Part shown: piece by piece, positions 31,728 through 42,079 of the stretch | Layout: each line of letters starts with the position of its first letter | Position numbering within the stretch: the stretch's first letter is position 1 | Assembly: GCF_009761395.1 (NCBI RefSeq) | Contig: NZ_LEKN01000035.1 | Span: 62,001-126,000, forward strand | Reading direction: 5' to 3' | Source: Ursidibacter maritimus | Lineage (GTDB): Bacteria > Pseudomonadota > Gammaproteobacteria > Enterobacterales > Pasteurellaceae | Length of the DNA: 64,000 bases | The notes under the pieces: generated by a model | What the model was told of the DNA's origin: nothing | Seen by the model: the letters and a program-made list of their open reading frames with translations, nothing else | Databases searched by the model: none | Program-made: the position numbers and the translations under genes

Positions 31728-32990
31728 ATGGTTAAATTTATAGATTTATTTGCAGGAACAGGGGGAATCCGATTAGGTTTCGAGCAAGGATTAAATGAGC
31801 TAGGGATCAAAACTAAATGCGTTAAAAGTGCTGAAATTGATAAAGCAGCTTGCCAAACTTACCAACTTAATTTTAATGAAGATCCTTATTGTGATGTAAC
31901 AACATTAGATGATATTGAACCATTTGATGTTTTATTAGCAGGGTTTCCGTGTCAGGCTTTTTCTTCAGCAGGCAAACAGTTAGGGTTTCAAGATACTAGA
32001 GGAACACTGTTCTTTGATGTTGCTAGGTTGATAAAAAAATATCAACCTAAAATGTGTTTTTTAGAAAATGTCAGAGGCCTGGTTTCTCATGATAAAGGAA
32101 GAACATTTAATATAATTTTGAATACGTTAAAAGAATTAGGATATTTTGTTGAATATAGATTACTTAATTCAAGTAATTTTGGTGTTCCTCAAAATAGAGT
32201 AAGGATATATATTATTGCCACTAAAGCCGAAAAACCAAAATTAACAATCCAATCTGATGTTGGAGCAGTAGACTCACATTCATTCAAGGATAATATTCAA
32301 AGTAATCTTTTTAAAGAAGATAATTATCTATTAGTTAAAGATATTTTAGAAGATAACCCTGAAGAGAAATATAATTGTTCTGATTCATTTTCAGGTAGTT
32401 TATTAAAAGCATTAAAATATGATGAGAGTAAAATTCATGGATTACGTTTAATCGATAGTAGAAATGGAAATTCTTTACACTCTTGGGATTTAGGGTTGAA
32501 AGGAGAGTGTACTACTAATGAGATTGAATTTCTTAATCTTTTAGTGGCGAATAGAAGAAAAAAAATTTTTGGTACTCATCAAGATGGAAAAGCATTGGCT
32601 AAGGAACAAATTAAAACATTTTATTTTAAAGATGATATAGACGAAGTTATTCAGTCATTATTAAATAAACGTTATTTAAAAGAAAATAATGGGCTATATA
32701 ACTTAGTTACAGGAAATATGTCTTTTGAAGTATTTAAATTCCTTGATCCTGAAAGTATTTCTATTACCTTAACAGCTTCTGACTCTAATAGACTAGGTAT
32801 ATATCATAAAAATAGAATACGCCGTTTAACACCTAGGGAATGTGCAAGACTACAGGGATACCCAGATTCCTATGTTTTACCTTTACAGGATAATTTTGCA
32901 TATAAGCAATTAGGAAATGCTGTAAGTGTTCCTGTTGTTAAAGCTCTGATAAAAGATTTTATGTCCCAAAATGAAAAAGTTTTCTATTAA
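31728..32990 (+). CDS. DNA (cytosine-5) methyltransferase
   Basis: Modification partner of the upstream endonuclease. It has 420 residues with the ordered C5-MTase motifs: FIDLFAGTGGIRLGFEQG (I), the catalytic GFPCQAFSSAGKQLGF (IV, Cys75), FFLENVRGL-type CFLENVRGLVSHD (VI), FGVPQNRVRIYIIA (VIII), and RRLTPRECARLQGYPDSY (IX) with QLGNAVSVPVV (X). The target-recognition region lies about residues 230-330 (RLIDSRNGNSLHSWDLGLKGE, NRRKKIFGTHQDGK). From memory that region recalls the HgiCI/BanI group (GGYRCC), a weak guess. It starts one base after the endonuclease stop. Low GC, no uptake-sequence core. Confidence 0.93.
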   Translation: MVKFIDLFAGTGGIRLGFEQGLNELGIKTKCVKSAEIDKAACQTYQLNFNEDPYCDVTTLDDIEPFDVLLAGFPCQAFSSAGKQLGFQDTRGTLFFDVARLIKKYQPKMCFLENVRGLVSHDKGRTFNIILNTLKELGYFVEYRLLNSSNFGVPQNRVRIYIIATKAEKPKLTIQSDVGAVDSHSFKDNIQSNLFKEDNYLLVKDILEDNPEEKYNCSDSFSGSLLKALKYDESKIHGLRLIDSRNGNSLHSWDLGLKGECTTNEIEFLNLLVANRRKKIFGTHQDGKALAKEQIKTFYFKDDIDEVIQSLLNKRYLKENNGLYNLVTGNMSFEVFKFLDPESISITLTASDSNRLGIYHKNRIRRLTPRECARLQGYPDSYVLPLQDNFAYKQLGNAVSVPVVKALIKDFMSQNEKVFY

Positions 32991-33009
32991 GGAATTTATT
33001 TGGTTGTAA

Positions 33010-33095
33010 ACACAAACACCGATGGCACTCGTCTTTGACGAGTGCTAAACTCTAGTTACACAAATGCACCCGATAGCGCCCGTCTCCTGATGGGT
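33010..33095 (+). repeat. Two tandem, imperfectly repeated hairpin units
   Basis: Unit 1 has the perfect stem GCACTCGTC-TTT-GACGAGTGC (33025-33045). Unit 2 (about 33058-33095) has CCCGTC-TCCT-GATGGG with one G-T pair. Both units share the frame ACACAAA..CACC-GAT-GC..CGTCT..GA.G.GT.C, so they look like diverged copies. Neither is followed by a strong T run; unit 2 has ACTTTTTCTTC nearby and may end the methyltransferase transcript. Confidence 0.5.
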
Positions 33096-33192
33096 ACTTT
33101 TTCTTCACAATCTGTAAAGTTTCATTTTCTATTCGACAAGCGTTCAACAAGCGGTTAAATTTACCCAAAATATTGCACAACGGAAATACAGA

Positions 33193-34254
33193 ATGACTAA
33201 AGATCCTTTTGAAGAATATATCCGCCATATTGAAGCGGATAAAAAGGAAAAGAGCTATGCTTGGCAAACGGCAATCGGGTTGCAGCAGGTTGATGGGTTA
33301 AAGCCGTCTCAGTATTTGATTAGTACAGCGATTAAAAATATTGAAGGTGAGATTTCCATTGATACGGCAGAACAATGGATTAGCCAATATTATGAAGAAA
33401 ATCCGTCATTAACCAGCGAAAATCGCACAGAAGAAGCGGACAAAGTTTCAGTGCGTATTGCGAAACTGCTGTCGGAGCCTGCTTTTTCGTTTAATGCCAA
33501 TCAATATTTAGCCATTCATACATATCTGTTTAAAGATATTTACTCTCACGCGGGGCAAATCCGTACTTATAACATTACCAAAAAAGAATGGGTGTTAGAG
33601 GGCGAAACGGTGGTATATGGTATGGCGTCTGAATTGAGAAATACCTTGGAATATGATTTATCACAGGAGAAAAATTTTAGCTATCGTGGGCTTTCTCTTG
33701 AAGAAATTATGATGCATTTAGCTACATTTATTGCACGTTTATGGCAAATTCACGTCTTTGAGGAGGGCAATACTCGCACCACAGCGGTGTTTTTTATTAA
33801 GTATTTAAAAACATTAGGTTTTAATGCAACTAATGCGATTTTTGCTGAAAATGCGTGGTATTTCCGTAATGCGTTGGTACGAGCAAATTATAATAATCTT
33901 GCCAAAGGAATTTATGAAACCAATGAATACTTGCTTTTATTTCTGCGTAATTTGTTATTAGGCGAAAACAATCTACTAAGCAATCGCCAGTTGCATATCA
34001 ATAGCGATCAATTTCTTAAAAAACAGGACATTGAGCAAAATCCTGACGAAAAAACAAGACATTCAGAGAAAACACAGAAACATATCACCGCACTTTCTCA
34101 GGTTTTAGCTAATCGTATTTTTTCACGAATAGATGTAGTTAATACACTTCATCTTTCCGCATCTGCGTCATCGGAATTGATAAAGAAAATGTTAGAAATT
34201 AAAGTCATTGAAAAAGTCGCAGGGCAAGGCAAAGGGAAATATCGATTTCGATAA
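33193..34254 (+). CDS. Fic-domain protein with N-terminal VbhA-like region
   Basis: 353 residues. The Fic core holds the catalytic motif HVFEEGNTRTTAVF (residues 187-200; HxFx(D/E)GNxR form), preceded by the flap region GQIRTYNITKKEWVL. Fic enzymes transfer AMP from ATP to Ser/Thr/Tyr of targets. The first 60 residues (AWQTAIGLQQVDGLKPSQYLI and on) look like the small VbhA-type antitoxin domain fused in cis. The inhibitory (S/T)xxxE(G/N) motif would be LQQVDG at about 30-35, with Asp for Glu and Leu for Ser, i.e. degenerate. The last 60 residues form a winged-helix-like segment (RIDVVNTLHLSASASSELIKKML, then GKGKYRFR). It is preceded by an uptake-sequence core at 33148 and lies next to the R-M genes. 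Target unknown. Confidence 0.82.
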   Translation: MTKDPFEEYIRHIEADKKEKSYAWQTAIGLQQVDGLKPSQYLISTAIKNIEGEISIDTAEQWISQYYEENPSLTSENRTEEADKVSVRIAKLLSEPAFSFNANQYLAIHTYLFKDIYSHAGQIRTYNITKKEWVLEGETVVYGMASELRNTLEYDLSQEKNFSYRGLSLEEIMMHLATFIARLWQIHVFEEGNTRTTAVFFIKYLKTLGFNATNAIFAENAWYFRNALVRANYNNLAKGIYETNEYLLLFLRNLLLGENNLLSNRQLHINSDQFLKKQDIEQNPDEKTRHSEKTQKHITALSQVLANRIFSRIDVVNTLHLSASASSELIKKMLEIKVIEKVAGQGKGKYRFR

Positions 34255-34402
34255 ATCGCAAAATATGGAATAAATCTGACCGCTTGTAAGCACCAAGTAT
34301 TTTGCGATCCCACTTGAAAACTTCATCTTTCCATTCGACAATCTCCCCCACAAGCGGTTACATTTACTCAACATTTTGCAAATTAAAAACAAGATATTAA
34401 AA

Positions 34403-35242
34403 ATGCACTCATCCCACATTTACATCGGCACAGGTGGTTATAGCGATACGGATTTAGTCGGGACGCTTTATCCGTTTGGTACCGATAAAACAGACTTTTT
34501 GTCCATTTACAGCCAGCATTATGACACTATTGAAATCAATAGCACTTTTCACGCACCGATAGGGGCTAAGGCGTTACAAGGAATGGTGGAAAAGGCGGAA
34601 GGGCGGTTGCAATTTTCGATTAAACTGCATCAAGATTTTAGTCATAAGCGAACGGCGACAAAAGAACAAGCTCCTGCTTTTTTGAAAGCCTTACAACCTT
34701 TGGTGGAGCAAAATTGTTTGGCGAATTTATTTATCCAGTTTCCGTCTAGTTTTGAACGGCATCTTGCTAATCGTTATTATCTGGCGGAATTAGTAGGGTG
34801 GTTTAATGATTATCCGCTGGCGATAGAATTTCGTCATCGGAGTTGGCATATTCAGTCGGTATTGGACTATTTCCAAGGTAAGCAAAACCTCATTTGGTGT
34901 AATGTGGATTATCCACAAAATATTGGTTTACCTGCCTTTCAATTTTATGCCAACCAGCGTACCGCTTATTTACGCTTACATGGTCGAAATCCGAACTGGT
35001 GGAAGGCTCAATCCGCCCAAGAACGCCACGATTATCGTTATAACGACATAGAATTACAACATTTAGCAGCATTGCTTCATCAACACAAAGCGGAGTTTGA
35101 TCAGCTTTATCTCTATTTTCAAAACACCACCAATAGTCATTCGTTCTACAATATCGCTAAATTGAAAGTGTATTTGGCAGAATATGGCTTTGTGGTAAAG
35201 CCTACGCCTGAATGTTTAATGGGGCAACAGAGTTTGTTTTAA
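34403..35242 (+). CDS. DUF72 family protein (YecE type)
   Basis: 279 residues from the ATG at 34403; an in-frame TTG 27 bases earlier is less likely. The sequence IYIGTGGYSDTDLVGTLYPFGTDKTDFLSIYSQHYDTIEINSTFH is the DUF72 opening, and FIQFPSSFER, LAIEFRHRSW and YLRLHGRN are the other family blocks of this TIM-barrel protein. Biochemical function is unknown. The gap before it (34255-34402) holds two uptake-sequence cores in opposite orientation about 65 bases apart (34279 and 34350). Confidence 0.88.
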   Translation: MHSSHIYIGTGGYSDTDLVGTLYPFGTDKTDFLSIYSQHYDTIEINSTFHAPIGAKALQGMVEKAEGRLQFSIKLHQDFSHKRTATKEQAPAFLKALQPLVEQNCLANLFIQFPSSFERHLANRYYLAELVGWFNDYPLAIEFRHRSWHIQSVLDYFQGKQNLIWCNVDYPQNIGLPAFQFYANQRTAYLRLHGRNPNWWKAQSAQERHDYRYNDIELQHLAALLHQHKAEFDQLYLYFQNTTNSHSFYNIAKLKVYLAEYGFVVKPTPECLMGQQSLF

Positions 35243-35313
35243 TGAGATGATTATCTTATTTATTTCCGCTATGATAGCGTGCTAATCGGTGATGATTTTC
35301 TCGGAATTTTATA

Positions 35314-35778
35314 ATGAACAAAATTAAACTTATTTTATTTACTTCAACGCTAGCAAGCTTATTTGCTTGTACGGATACTTCCCCTACCAAAACAGCTAAA
35401 ACAGGCTATTTGAAAGCGAATATTAGTCAATCTGAATTAGCAAATCCTACGCTCTATAAGCGTTATTCTTATACTTGCCGTAATTTTCAAACTGGTTCAA
35501 GCTCTTATTTATCGACTTATTTTCCGCTATCGAGAGAAAGCAGAATGAAGGAAAATTTTGGTATCTATTTCCAATTAGATGGCGGTAAGGCAGAACCTTT
35601 CGATCACATTGAAAATAGGGCACTTAATGCTCGAGGTTCTCGTTTTGAAGTGATTTATCGTTCATATCGTGCGATTGAAGGGGCATATGTAGATTTGGTG
35701 GCGAGTGAATATAAATCTATCTACTATAAAAACCATCAAGGCGTAAGAACACAATGGTTAGACTGTCGAGAGAGCTAA
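35314..35778 (+). CDS. Hypothetical lipoprotein
   Basis: 154 residues with a lipoprotein signal: MNKIKLILFTSTLASLFAC, lipobox LFAC with Cys19 as the lipid-modified residue; residue +2 is Thr, which favours the outer membrane. The mature part has Cys at the YTCRNF and WLDCRES positions, which could form a disulfide linking the start and end of a small domain. I do not recognise a family. The central part is Tyr/Ser/Arg-rich (SSYLSTYFPLSRES, EVIYRSYRAIEG). It is followed by a hairpin. Confidence 0.75.
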   Translation: MNKIKLILFTSTLASLFACTDTSPTKTAKTGYLKANISQSELANPTLYKRYSYTCRNFQTGSSSYLSTYFPLSRESRMKENFGIYFQLDGGKAEPFDHIENRALNARGSRFEVIYRSYRAIEGAYVDLVASEYKSIYYKNHQGVRTQWLDCRES

Positions 35779-35781
35779 TTT

Positions 35782-35815
35782 AATTCCCCATAACGTTATT
35801 ATGGGGAATTAACGT
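35782..35815 (+). terminator. Hairpin after the lipoprotein gene
   Basis: Perfect 12-bp stem AATTCCCCATAA / TTATGGGGAATT with a 5-base loop, 4 bases after the stop. The tail (AACGTTTCATTT) has only a weak T run. Confidence 0.7.
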
Positions 35816-37860
<2,045 letters not shown>

Positions 37861-37861
<1 letters not shown>

Positions 37862-38079
37862 TGGATTATCAACTCGATCTTACCGCCTACTCTTGCCCTT
37901 TGCCGTTATTGATAACTAAAAGGGCTATTCAGCAATTGAATAAAGGGGATTGTTTATTATTGAAAGTTTCCCCTTACATTATTTTTTCTGATTTTGAATT
38001 ACTTTGCCAGCAACAAGGCGATTTGTCTATTACTCAGAAAGCTAACAATAAATATGAATGGCTAATTAATAAAAATTAG
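37861..38079 (+). CDS. TusA-like sulfurtransferase-family protein
   Basis: 72 residues with the TusA/SirA family start LDLTAYSCPLPLLITKRAIQQL: Cys12 followed by Pro-x-Pro, in the position of the sulfur-carrying cysteine of TusA. The rest fits the small beta-alpha-beta fold (LLLKVSPYIIFSDFELLCQQQG) but diverges from true TusA, and this may be a YedF/YeeD-like paralogue. It starts at the last base of the hemerythrin-like gene's stop codon (TGATG), so translation is coupled. Confidence 0.82.
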
Positions 38080-38104
38080 GTAAGGGTTATTGAGAAAATA
38101 AAAT

Positions 38105-38160
38105 CGGTCAGTTTTGTCATATGTCTTGTAAAAGAAAATGCAAAACTGACCGCTTATTTT
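38105..38160. terminator. Bidirectional terminator with uptake-sequence arm
   Basis: Perfect 12-bp arms CGGTCAGTTTTG (38105-38116) and CAAAACTGACCG (38141-38152) with a 24-base loop between convergent genes. T-rich tails follow on both strands (CTTATTTTAT and ATTTTATT). The right arm contains an uptake-sequence-like core. Confidence 0.8.
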
Positions 38161-38174
38161 ATGTAGAATTTAGG

Positions 38175-39680
38175 TTATTTCTTCGCTTTTAATACAATAA
38201 GCAGGATTGCCATAATCACAGCGGTTGCAACAAAACCAGTTAGTGCTGATTTTGTGAAACCTAATACTAAGTAGCCGATAGCAGAAGCAACGGCAACTAA
38301 TATTGCATAAGGGAGCTGTGATGTTACGTGATCCATATGGTTACATTGTGCCCCTGTAGAAGATAAAATGGTAGTATCTGAGATTGGTGAGCAGTGATCG
38401 CCACATACCGCACCAGCCATTACCGCAGACATACAAGGAATGAGTAGGGTAGCATCTACATTTACTGCCATTCCTGCAGCGATTGGTAACATAATACCGA
38501 ATGTTCCCCAGCTTGTTCCTGTTGCAAATGCCATTACTGTTGCAAGTGCAAATAAGATTGCAGGTAAAAATGCAGGATCGATTGTGCCAGCAACCAATGT
38601 TGAGAGATAATCTCCAGTGTGCATATCTTTAACAACACTACTGATTAACCACGCTAAAACTAAAATTGCAATAGCACCAAACATTGATTTACAGCCTAAC
38701 CAAATTGCTTTTGGATAGTCTTCTGCTTTAATTAAACCTAATGTACAGAGAATTACTGCAATGACCCCCGCAGAGCCACCAATAACTAAAGATAAATTTA
38801 CATTAGTATTTTCAAATGCACCTAATAGTGAGAAGGTTTCTAAAGCCTCTGCACCTGTATAGATCATTGAAGTCACTGTTGTGATGATTAACACTAAAAT
38901 AGGTAAGATTAACGCATAAACACGTCCTTTTGTTTCCACTTCCTTGTTTTCACTTTGTGGCTCAGCATTTAATGCAGCACGTTCAAAACGAGCCATTGAG
39001 CCAATATCTAAAGAAGTGTAAGAAACAATAAAGACTAAAATTAAGGCAAAAATAGCGTAGAAGTTCATTGCACTCATTGAGATAAATGCACTCATTGCGG
39101 TGTATTCGGTAATGCTATAAGTTGCAAGCAGCCCACCGATAGTTGCAATAATAGATGCCCCCCAACTTGAAACAGGCATTAGCACACACATTGGTGCTGC
39201 GGTTGAGTCTAAAATATAAGCAAGTTTTGCTCGAGATACCTTAAATTTATCAGTAACAGGGCGTGCAATAGCACCAACGGCTAAACTGTGGAAATAGTCG
39301 TCAATAAAAGTTACAAATACTAAACAAGCCGTGAGTAATTTTGCTCCACGACGATCTTTAATATGTTTTTTTGCCCAGTTAGCAAAAGCTTGATTACTGC
39401 CTGAATAGGTGAGTAGAGAAGTGAAAATACCTAATAAAAGTAAGAAAATTAGGATCTGAACTTTGCCGAAAGAAAATTCTCCATCAGCATAAACTAAAGC
39501 AACGGCAATATCTTTTAAATAACTAAATCCGCCAGGAATATCGGAAGAGAGCATAAATGCACCAACAATAATACCAACCCCTAAGGATAGTAATACTTTG
39601 CGTGTTACAATAGCTAAAATAAGGGCTAATGCCGCAGGGACAACAGACCATATCGAGCTTGAATAATCAATTAAATTCAT
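38175..39680 (-). CDS. NhaC-superfamily transporter, probable lysine transporter (LysW type)
   Basis: 501-residue inner-membrane protein with about 12 helices. Family segments include FVTFIDDYFHSLAVGAIARPVTDKF, STAAPMCVLMPVSSWGASI, FATGTSWGTFGIMLPIA and GDHCSPISDTTILSSTGAQCNHMDHV, typical of NhaC-like carriers. Usual annotation would be Na+/H+ antiporter. However, a lysine riboswitch lies in its leader (see 39812-39998), and comparative genomics (Rodionov and colleagues, 2003) proposed riboswitch-controlled NhaC-like proteins of Pasteurellaceae as lysine transporters, LysW. I favour Na+-coupled lysine uptake. The ribosome-binding site AGAGG is 5 bases before the ATG. Confidence 0.88.
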   Translation of the reverse strand: MNLIDYSSSIWSVVPAALALILAIVTRKVLLSLGVGIIVGAFMLSSDIPGGFSYLKDIAVALVYADGEFSFGKVQILIFLLLLGIFTSLLTYSGSNQAFANWAKKHIKDRRGAKLLTACLVFVTFIDDYFHSLAVGAIARPVTDKFKVSRAKLAYILDSTAAPMCVLMPVSSWGASIIATIGGLLATYSITEYTAMSAFISMSAMNFYAIFALILVFIVSYTSLDIGSMARFERAALNAEPQSENKEVETKGRVYALILPILVLIITTVTSMIYTGAEALETFSLLGAFENTNVNLSLVIGGSAGVIAVILCTLGLIKAEDYPKAIWLGCKSMFGAIAILVLAWLISSVVKDMHTGDYLSTLVAGTIDPAFLPAILFALATVMAFATGTSWGTFGIMLPIAAGMAVNVDATLLIPCMSAVMAGAVCGDHCSPISDTTILSSTGAQCNHMDHVTSQLPYAILVAVASAIGYLVLGFTKSALTGFVATAVIMAILLIVLKAKK

Positions 39681-39811
39681 AAAACCTCTAAAAAGATGAC
39701 TTAGTAATAAATGTTATCGTCAAACAAAATAGAAGAGAAACTACTGAACACCATTATCTAAATGGTATAGAAAGAAAAGGCGGTAATATGAAAGACCATA
39801 AATAATGAACC

Positions 39812-39998
39812 GACCCTAACAGTAGCGCTCCGTAATAACTTATCTTTAAATTATCACGACAGTGTCGTTCCTTTCGGTAACGACCCCAACCAATTACATT
39901 GACACATAATTGATTTCGGCAAATACCCCTTTCATTTTTCTTCACCGTTTTCCACTCAGAAAAAGTACTTATTGTATTTGCACCTCTACAATTTGCAG
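39812..39998 (-). promoter_or_regulatory. Lysine riboswitch (L box)
   Basis: Read on the minus strand, the leader contains the conserved lysine-aptamer blocks in order: AGAGGTGC (39980-39987), then GAAAGGGG and TTGCCGAA about 50-60 bases later, GGGGTCGTTACC with a GGTAACGA-type partner, and finally TACGGAGCGCTACTG (39820-39834). These match the E. coli and Bacillus lysC elements. About 130 bases remain to the transporter start, with no strong intrinsic terminator. Translational control (sequestering AGAGG) is therefore likelier than termination. Exact P1 ends are uncertain by some 10-20 bases. Confidence 0.88.
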
Positions 39999-40204
39999 GA
40001 CGGTAATAGATTACCTGAAGAATAGCGCTTTGCCAATAGTTAAATGTTAAATTTATTTAGCAAGAAACTGCTTTATTATGTTTCATAATTATTAGAAATT
40101 TATTTATTAGATATTTACCTTTAAATAATCTTAGGTTAAGATAAAAACATTATAGAAATTTTATTCTTAATAATGTTAAATCAAATTTATTTAGGAGATA
40201 ATAA
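39999..40204. other. Divergent promoter region between riboswitch leader and hns
   Basis: Very AT-rich, 206 bases, no gene. It must carry the minus-strand promoter of the riboswitch transcript and the plus-strand hns promoter. An 8-bp inverted repeat AACATTAT (40147-40154) / ATAATGTT (40170-40177) lies just before hns and could be an operator or curved-DNA site for H-NS itself. No confident -35/-10 pairs. Confidence 0.5.
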
Positions 40205-40609
40205 ATGTCTGAAGTTTTAAAAACATTATCTAATATTCGTAGTTTACGCGTTCTTGCTCGTGAAGTAACGCTTGAGCAGTTAGAAGGCTTACTTGGAAAA
40301 CTCACAATCGTTGTTGAAGAAAAACGTGAAGTGGTAAAAGCAGAAGAAGCAGAAGTAGCAAAACGTTTAGAGAGTTTAAATAAATATCGTGAATTATTAG
40401 CTCAAGATGGTATTTCTGCAGAAGAATTAGCATTATTATTAGGTTCATCAACAGAATCTAAAAAACGTGAACCTCGTACACCACGTCCAGCAAAATATAA
40501 ATATGTTGATAATGGCGTAGAAAAGACTTGGACTGGTCAAGGTAGAACACCAAGTGTGATTCAAAAAGCATTAGATGCAGGTAAATCATTAAAAGATTTT
40601 GAAATCTAA
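40205..40609 (+). CDS. hns: H-NS family nucleoid protein
   Basis: 134 residues: an N-terminal helical oligomerisation region (MSEVLKTLSNIRSLRVLAREVTLEQLEGLL) continuing as a long coiled coil to about residue 67, a flexible linker KKREPRTPRPAKYKY, and the C-terminal DNA-binding domain with TWTGQGRTP (QGR at 112-114), the AT-hook-like loop that enters the minor groove. Length and motif fit H-NS/StpA exactly. It silences AT-rich, often foreign DNA; the R-M island in this window would be a natural target. TAGGAGATAA precedes the ATG. Confidence 0.95.
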   Translation: MSEVLKTLSNIRSLRVLAREVTLEQLEGLLGKLTIVVEEKREVVKAEEAEVAKRLESLNKYRELLAQDGISAEELALLLGSSTESKKREPRTPRPAKYKYVDNGVEKTWTGQGRTPSVIQKALDAGKSLKDFEI

Positions 40610-40628
40610 TTATTCTTAGATTGAATAT

Positions 40629-40662
40629 AAAAGAGAATTCATACAAAATGAGTTCTCTTTTT
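40629..40662 (+). terminator. Intrinsic terminator of hns
   Basis: 14-bp stem AAAAGAGAATTCAT / ATGAGTTCTCTTTT (one G-T pair) with a 5-base loop, ending in TTTTT. Confidence 0.85.
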
Positions 40663-40690
40663 CCATTTATACATAGATAAAATTAACACA

Positions 40691-41527
40691 ATGATTGAAA
40701 ATAAAATTTTATTAACAGAATGTCCTGATGATACTGGATTAGTCGCAAAAATAACGAATATTTGTTATAAGCACCAATTAAATATTGTTAAAAATAGCGA
40801 ATTTGTAGATAGCGATACTCGCCGTTTTTTTATGCGAACAGAATTAGAAGGTATTTTCAATGACCAAACGTTACTCGCTGATCTGCAATTTACCTTACCA
40901 AAAGGTTCTAGCTATAAATTAGTGCCGCAAAAACAGAAGCGAATCGTAATTTTAGTAACGAAAGAAGCACACTGTTTAGGTGATATTTTAATGAAAACCT
41001 ATTACGGTGGTTTAAATGTAGAAATTGCCGCAGTAATTGGTAATCACGATACGTTAAGAAGTTTGGCAGAGCGTTTTGATGTGCCTTTCCACTTAGTAAG
41101 CCATGTGGGCTTAACCCGAGTAGAACACGATAAATTATTAAGCGACAAAATTGATGAATATGCACCAGATTATATTGTACTTGCAAAATATATGCGTGTG
41201 CTAAACCCCGAATTTGTTGAACGTTATCCTAATCGTGTGATCAATATTCACCATTCATTTTTACCAGCTTTCATTGGTGCCAAACCTTATCAACAAGCTT
41301 ATGAACGTGGTGTAAAAATTATTGGTGCTACAGCTCATTTTATCAATAACGAACTGGATCAAGGCCCAATCATTATGCAAAATGTGATCAATGTCGATCA
41401 TACCTATACTGCAGATGCAATGATGCGAGCAGGACGTGATGTGGAGAAAACAGTACTTAGCCGAGCATTAGAATTGGTATTAGCAGATCGTGTGTTTGTG
41501 TATCAAAACAAAACGATTGTGATGTAA
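40691..41527 (+). CDS. purU: Formyltetrahydrofolate deformylase
   Basis: Hydrolyses 10-formyl-THF to THF and formate, feeding PurT and balancing one-carbon pools. It has 278 residues: an N-terminal ACT regulatory domain (ILLTECPDDTGLVAKITNICYKH) and a C-terminal formyl-transferase fold with the catalytic region NIHHSFLPAFIGAKPYQQAYERGVKIIGATAHF and DQGPII (conserved Asn, His, Asp). No clear ribosome-binding site beyond the AT-rich run before ATG. Confidence 0.95.
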   Translation: MIENKILLTECPDDTGLVAKITNICYKHQLNIVKNSEFVDSDTRRFFMRTELEGIFNDQTLLADLQFTLPKGSSYKLVPQKQKRIVILVTKEAHCLGDILMKTYYGGLNVEIAAVIGNHDTLRSLAERFDVPFHLVSHVGLTRVEHDKLLSDKIDEYAPDYIVLAKYMRVLNPEFVERYPNRVINIHHSFLPAFIGAKPYQQAYERGVKIIGATAHFINNELDQGPIIMQNVINVDHTYTADAMMRAGRDVEKTVLSRALELVLADRVFVYQNKTIVM

Positions 41528-41595
41528 TACTATTTTTGCAAAAAATAGGGCAAATCTTACCGCTTATTCACTTTTGAAATACGATTTATTACATA

Positions 41596-42057
41596 ATGAA
41601 AACCATTGAAATTTTTACTGATGGCTCTTGCTTAGGTAACCCTGGAAAAGGGGGCATAGGTGTGCTATTACGCTATAAAAATCACGAGAAGACCTTGAGT
41701 AAAGGCTATCACCTGACCACGAATAACCGAATGGAGTTATTAGCGGTTATTGAAGCCTTATCAATGTTGAAAGAGCCTTGTTATATAAGGCTCTCTAGCG
41801 ATAGTCAATATATGAAAAATGGTATCCAAAAGTGGATAGTAAATTGGAAAAAAAACGACTGGAAAACGAGTAACAAAAAGCCAGTTAAGAACCAAGATTT
41901 GTGGATGTTGCTCGATCAAAAAATTCAAGTTCACCAATTAGAATGGCTTTGGGTAAAAGGACATTCAGGGCATCGTGAAAATGAAATTTGTGATCAGCTT
42001 GCTCGAGAGGCAGCAAGCAAGCCGACTTTAGACGACAGCGGATATCAGCCAGACTAA
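41596..42057 (+). CDS. rnhA: Ribonuclease HI
   Basis: Degrades the RNA strand of RNA-DNA hybrids. It has 153 residues. Active-site residues are Asp9 (IFTDGSC), Glu47 (NRMELLAV), Asp69 (SSDSQY) and Asp133 (EICDQLA), with the catalytic-loop His123 in VKGHSG. In many gamma-proteobacteria rnhA is divergent from dnaQ; here it follows purU after a gap with one uptake-sequence core. Confidence 0.97.
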   Translation: MKTIEIFTDGSCLGNPGKGGIGVLLRYKNHEKTLSKGYHLTTNNRMELLAVIEALSMLKEPCYIRLSSDSQYMKNGIQKWIVNWKKNDWKTSNKKPVKNQDLWMLLDQKIQVHQLEWLWVKGHSGHRENEICDQLAREAASKPTLDDSGYQPD

Positions 42058-42079
42058 TTGTTACTTTTATGTTTAATTT

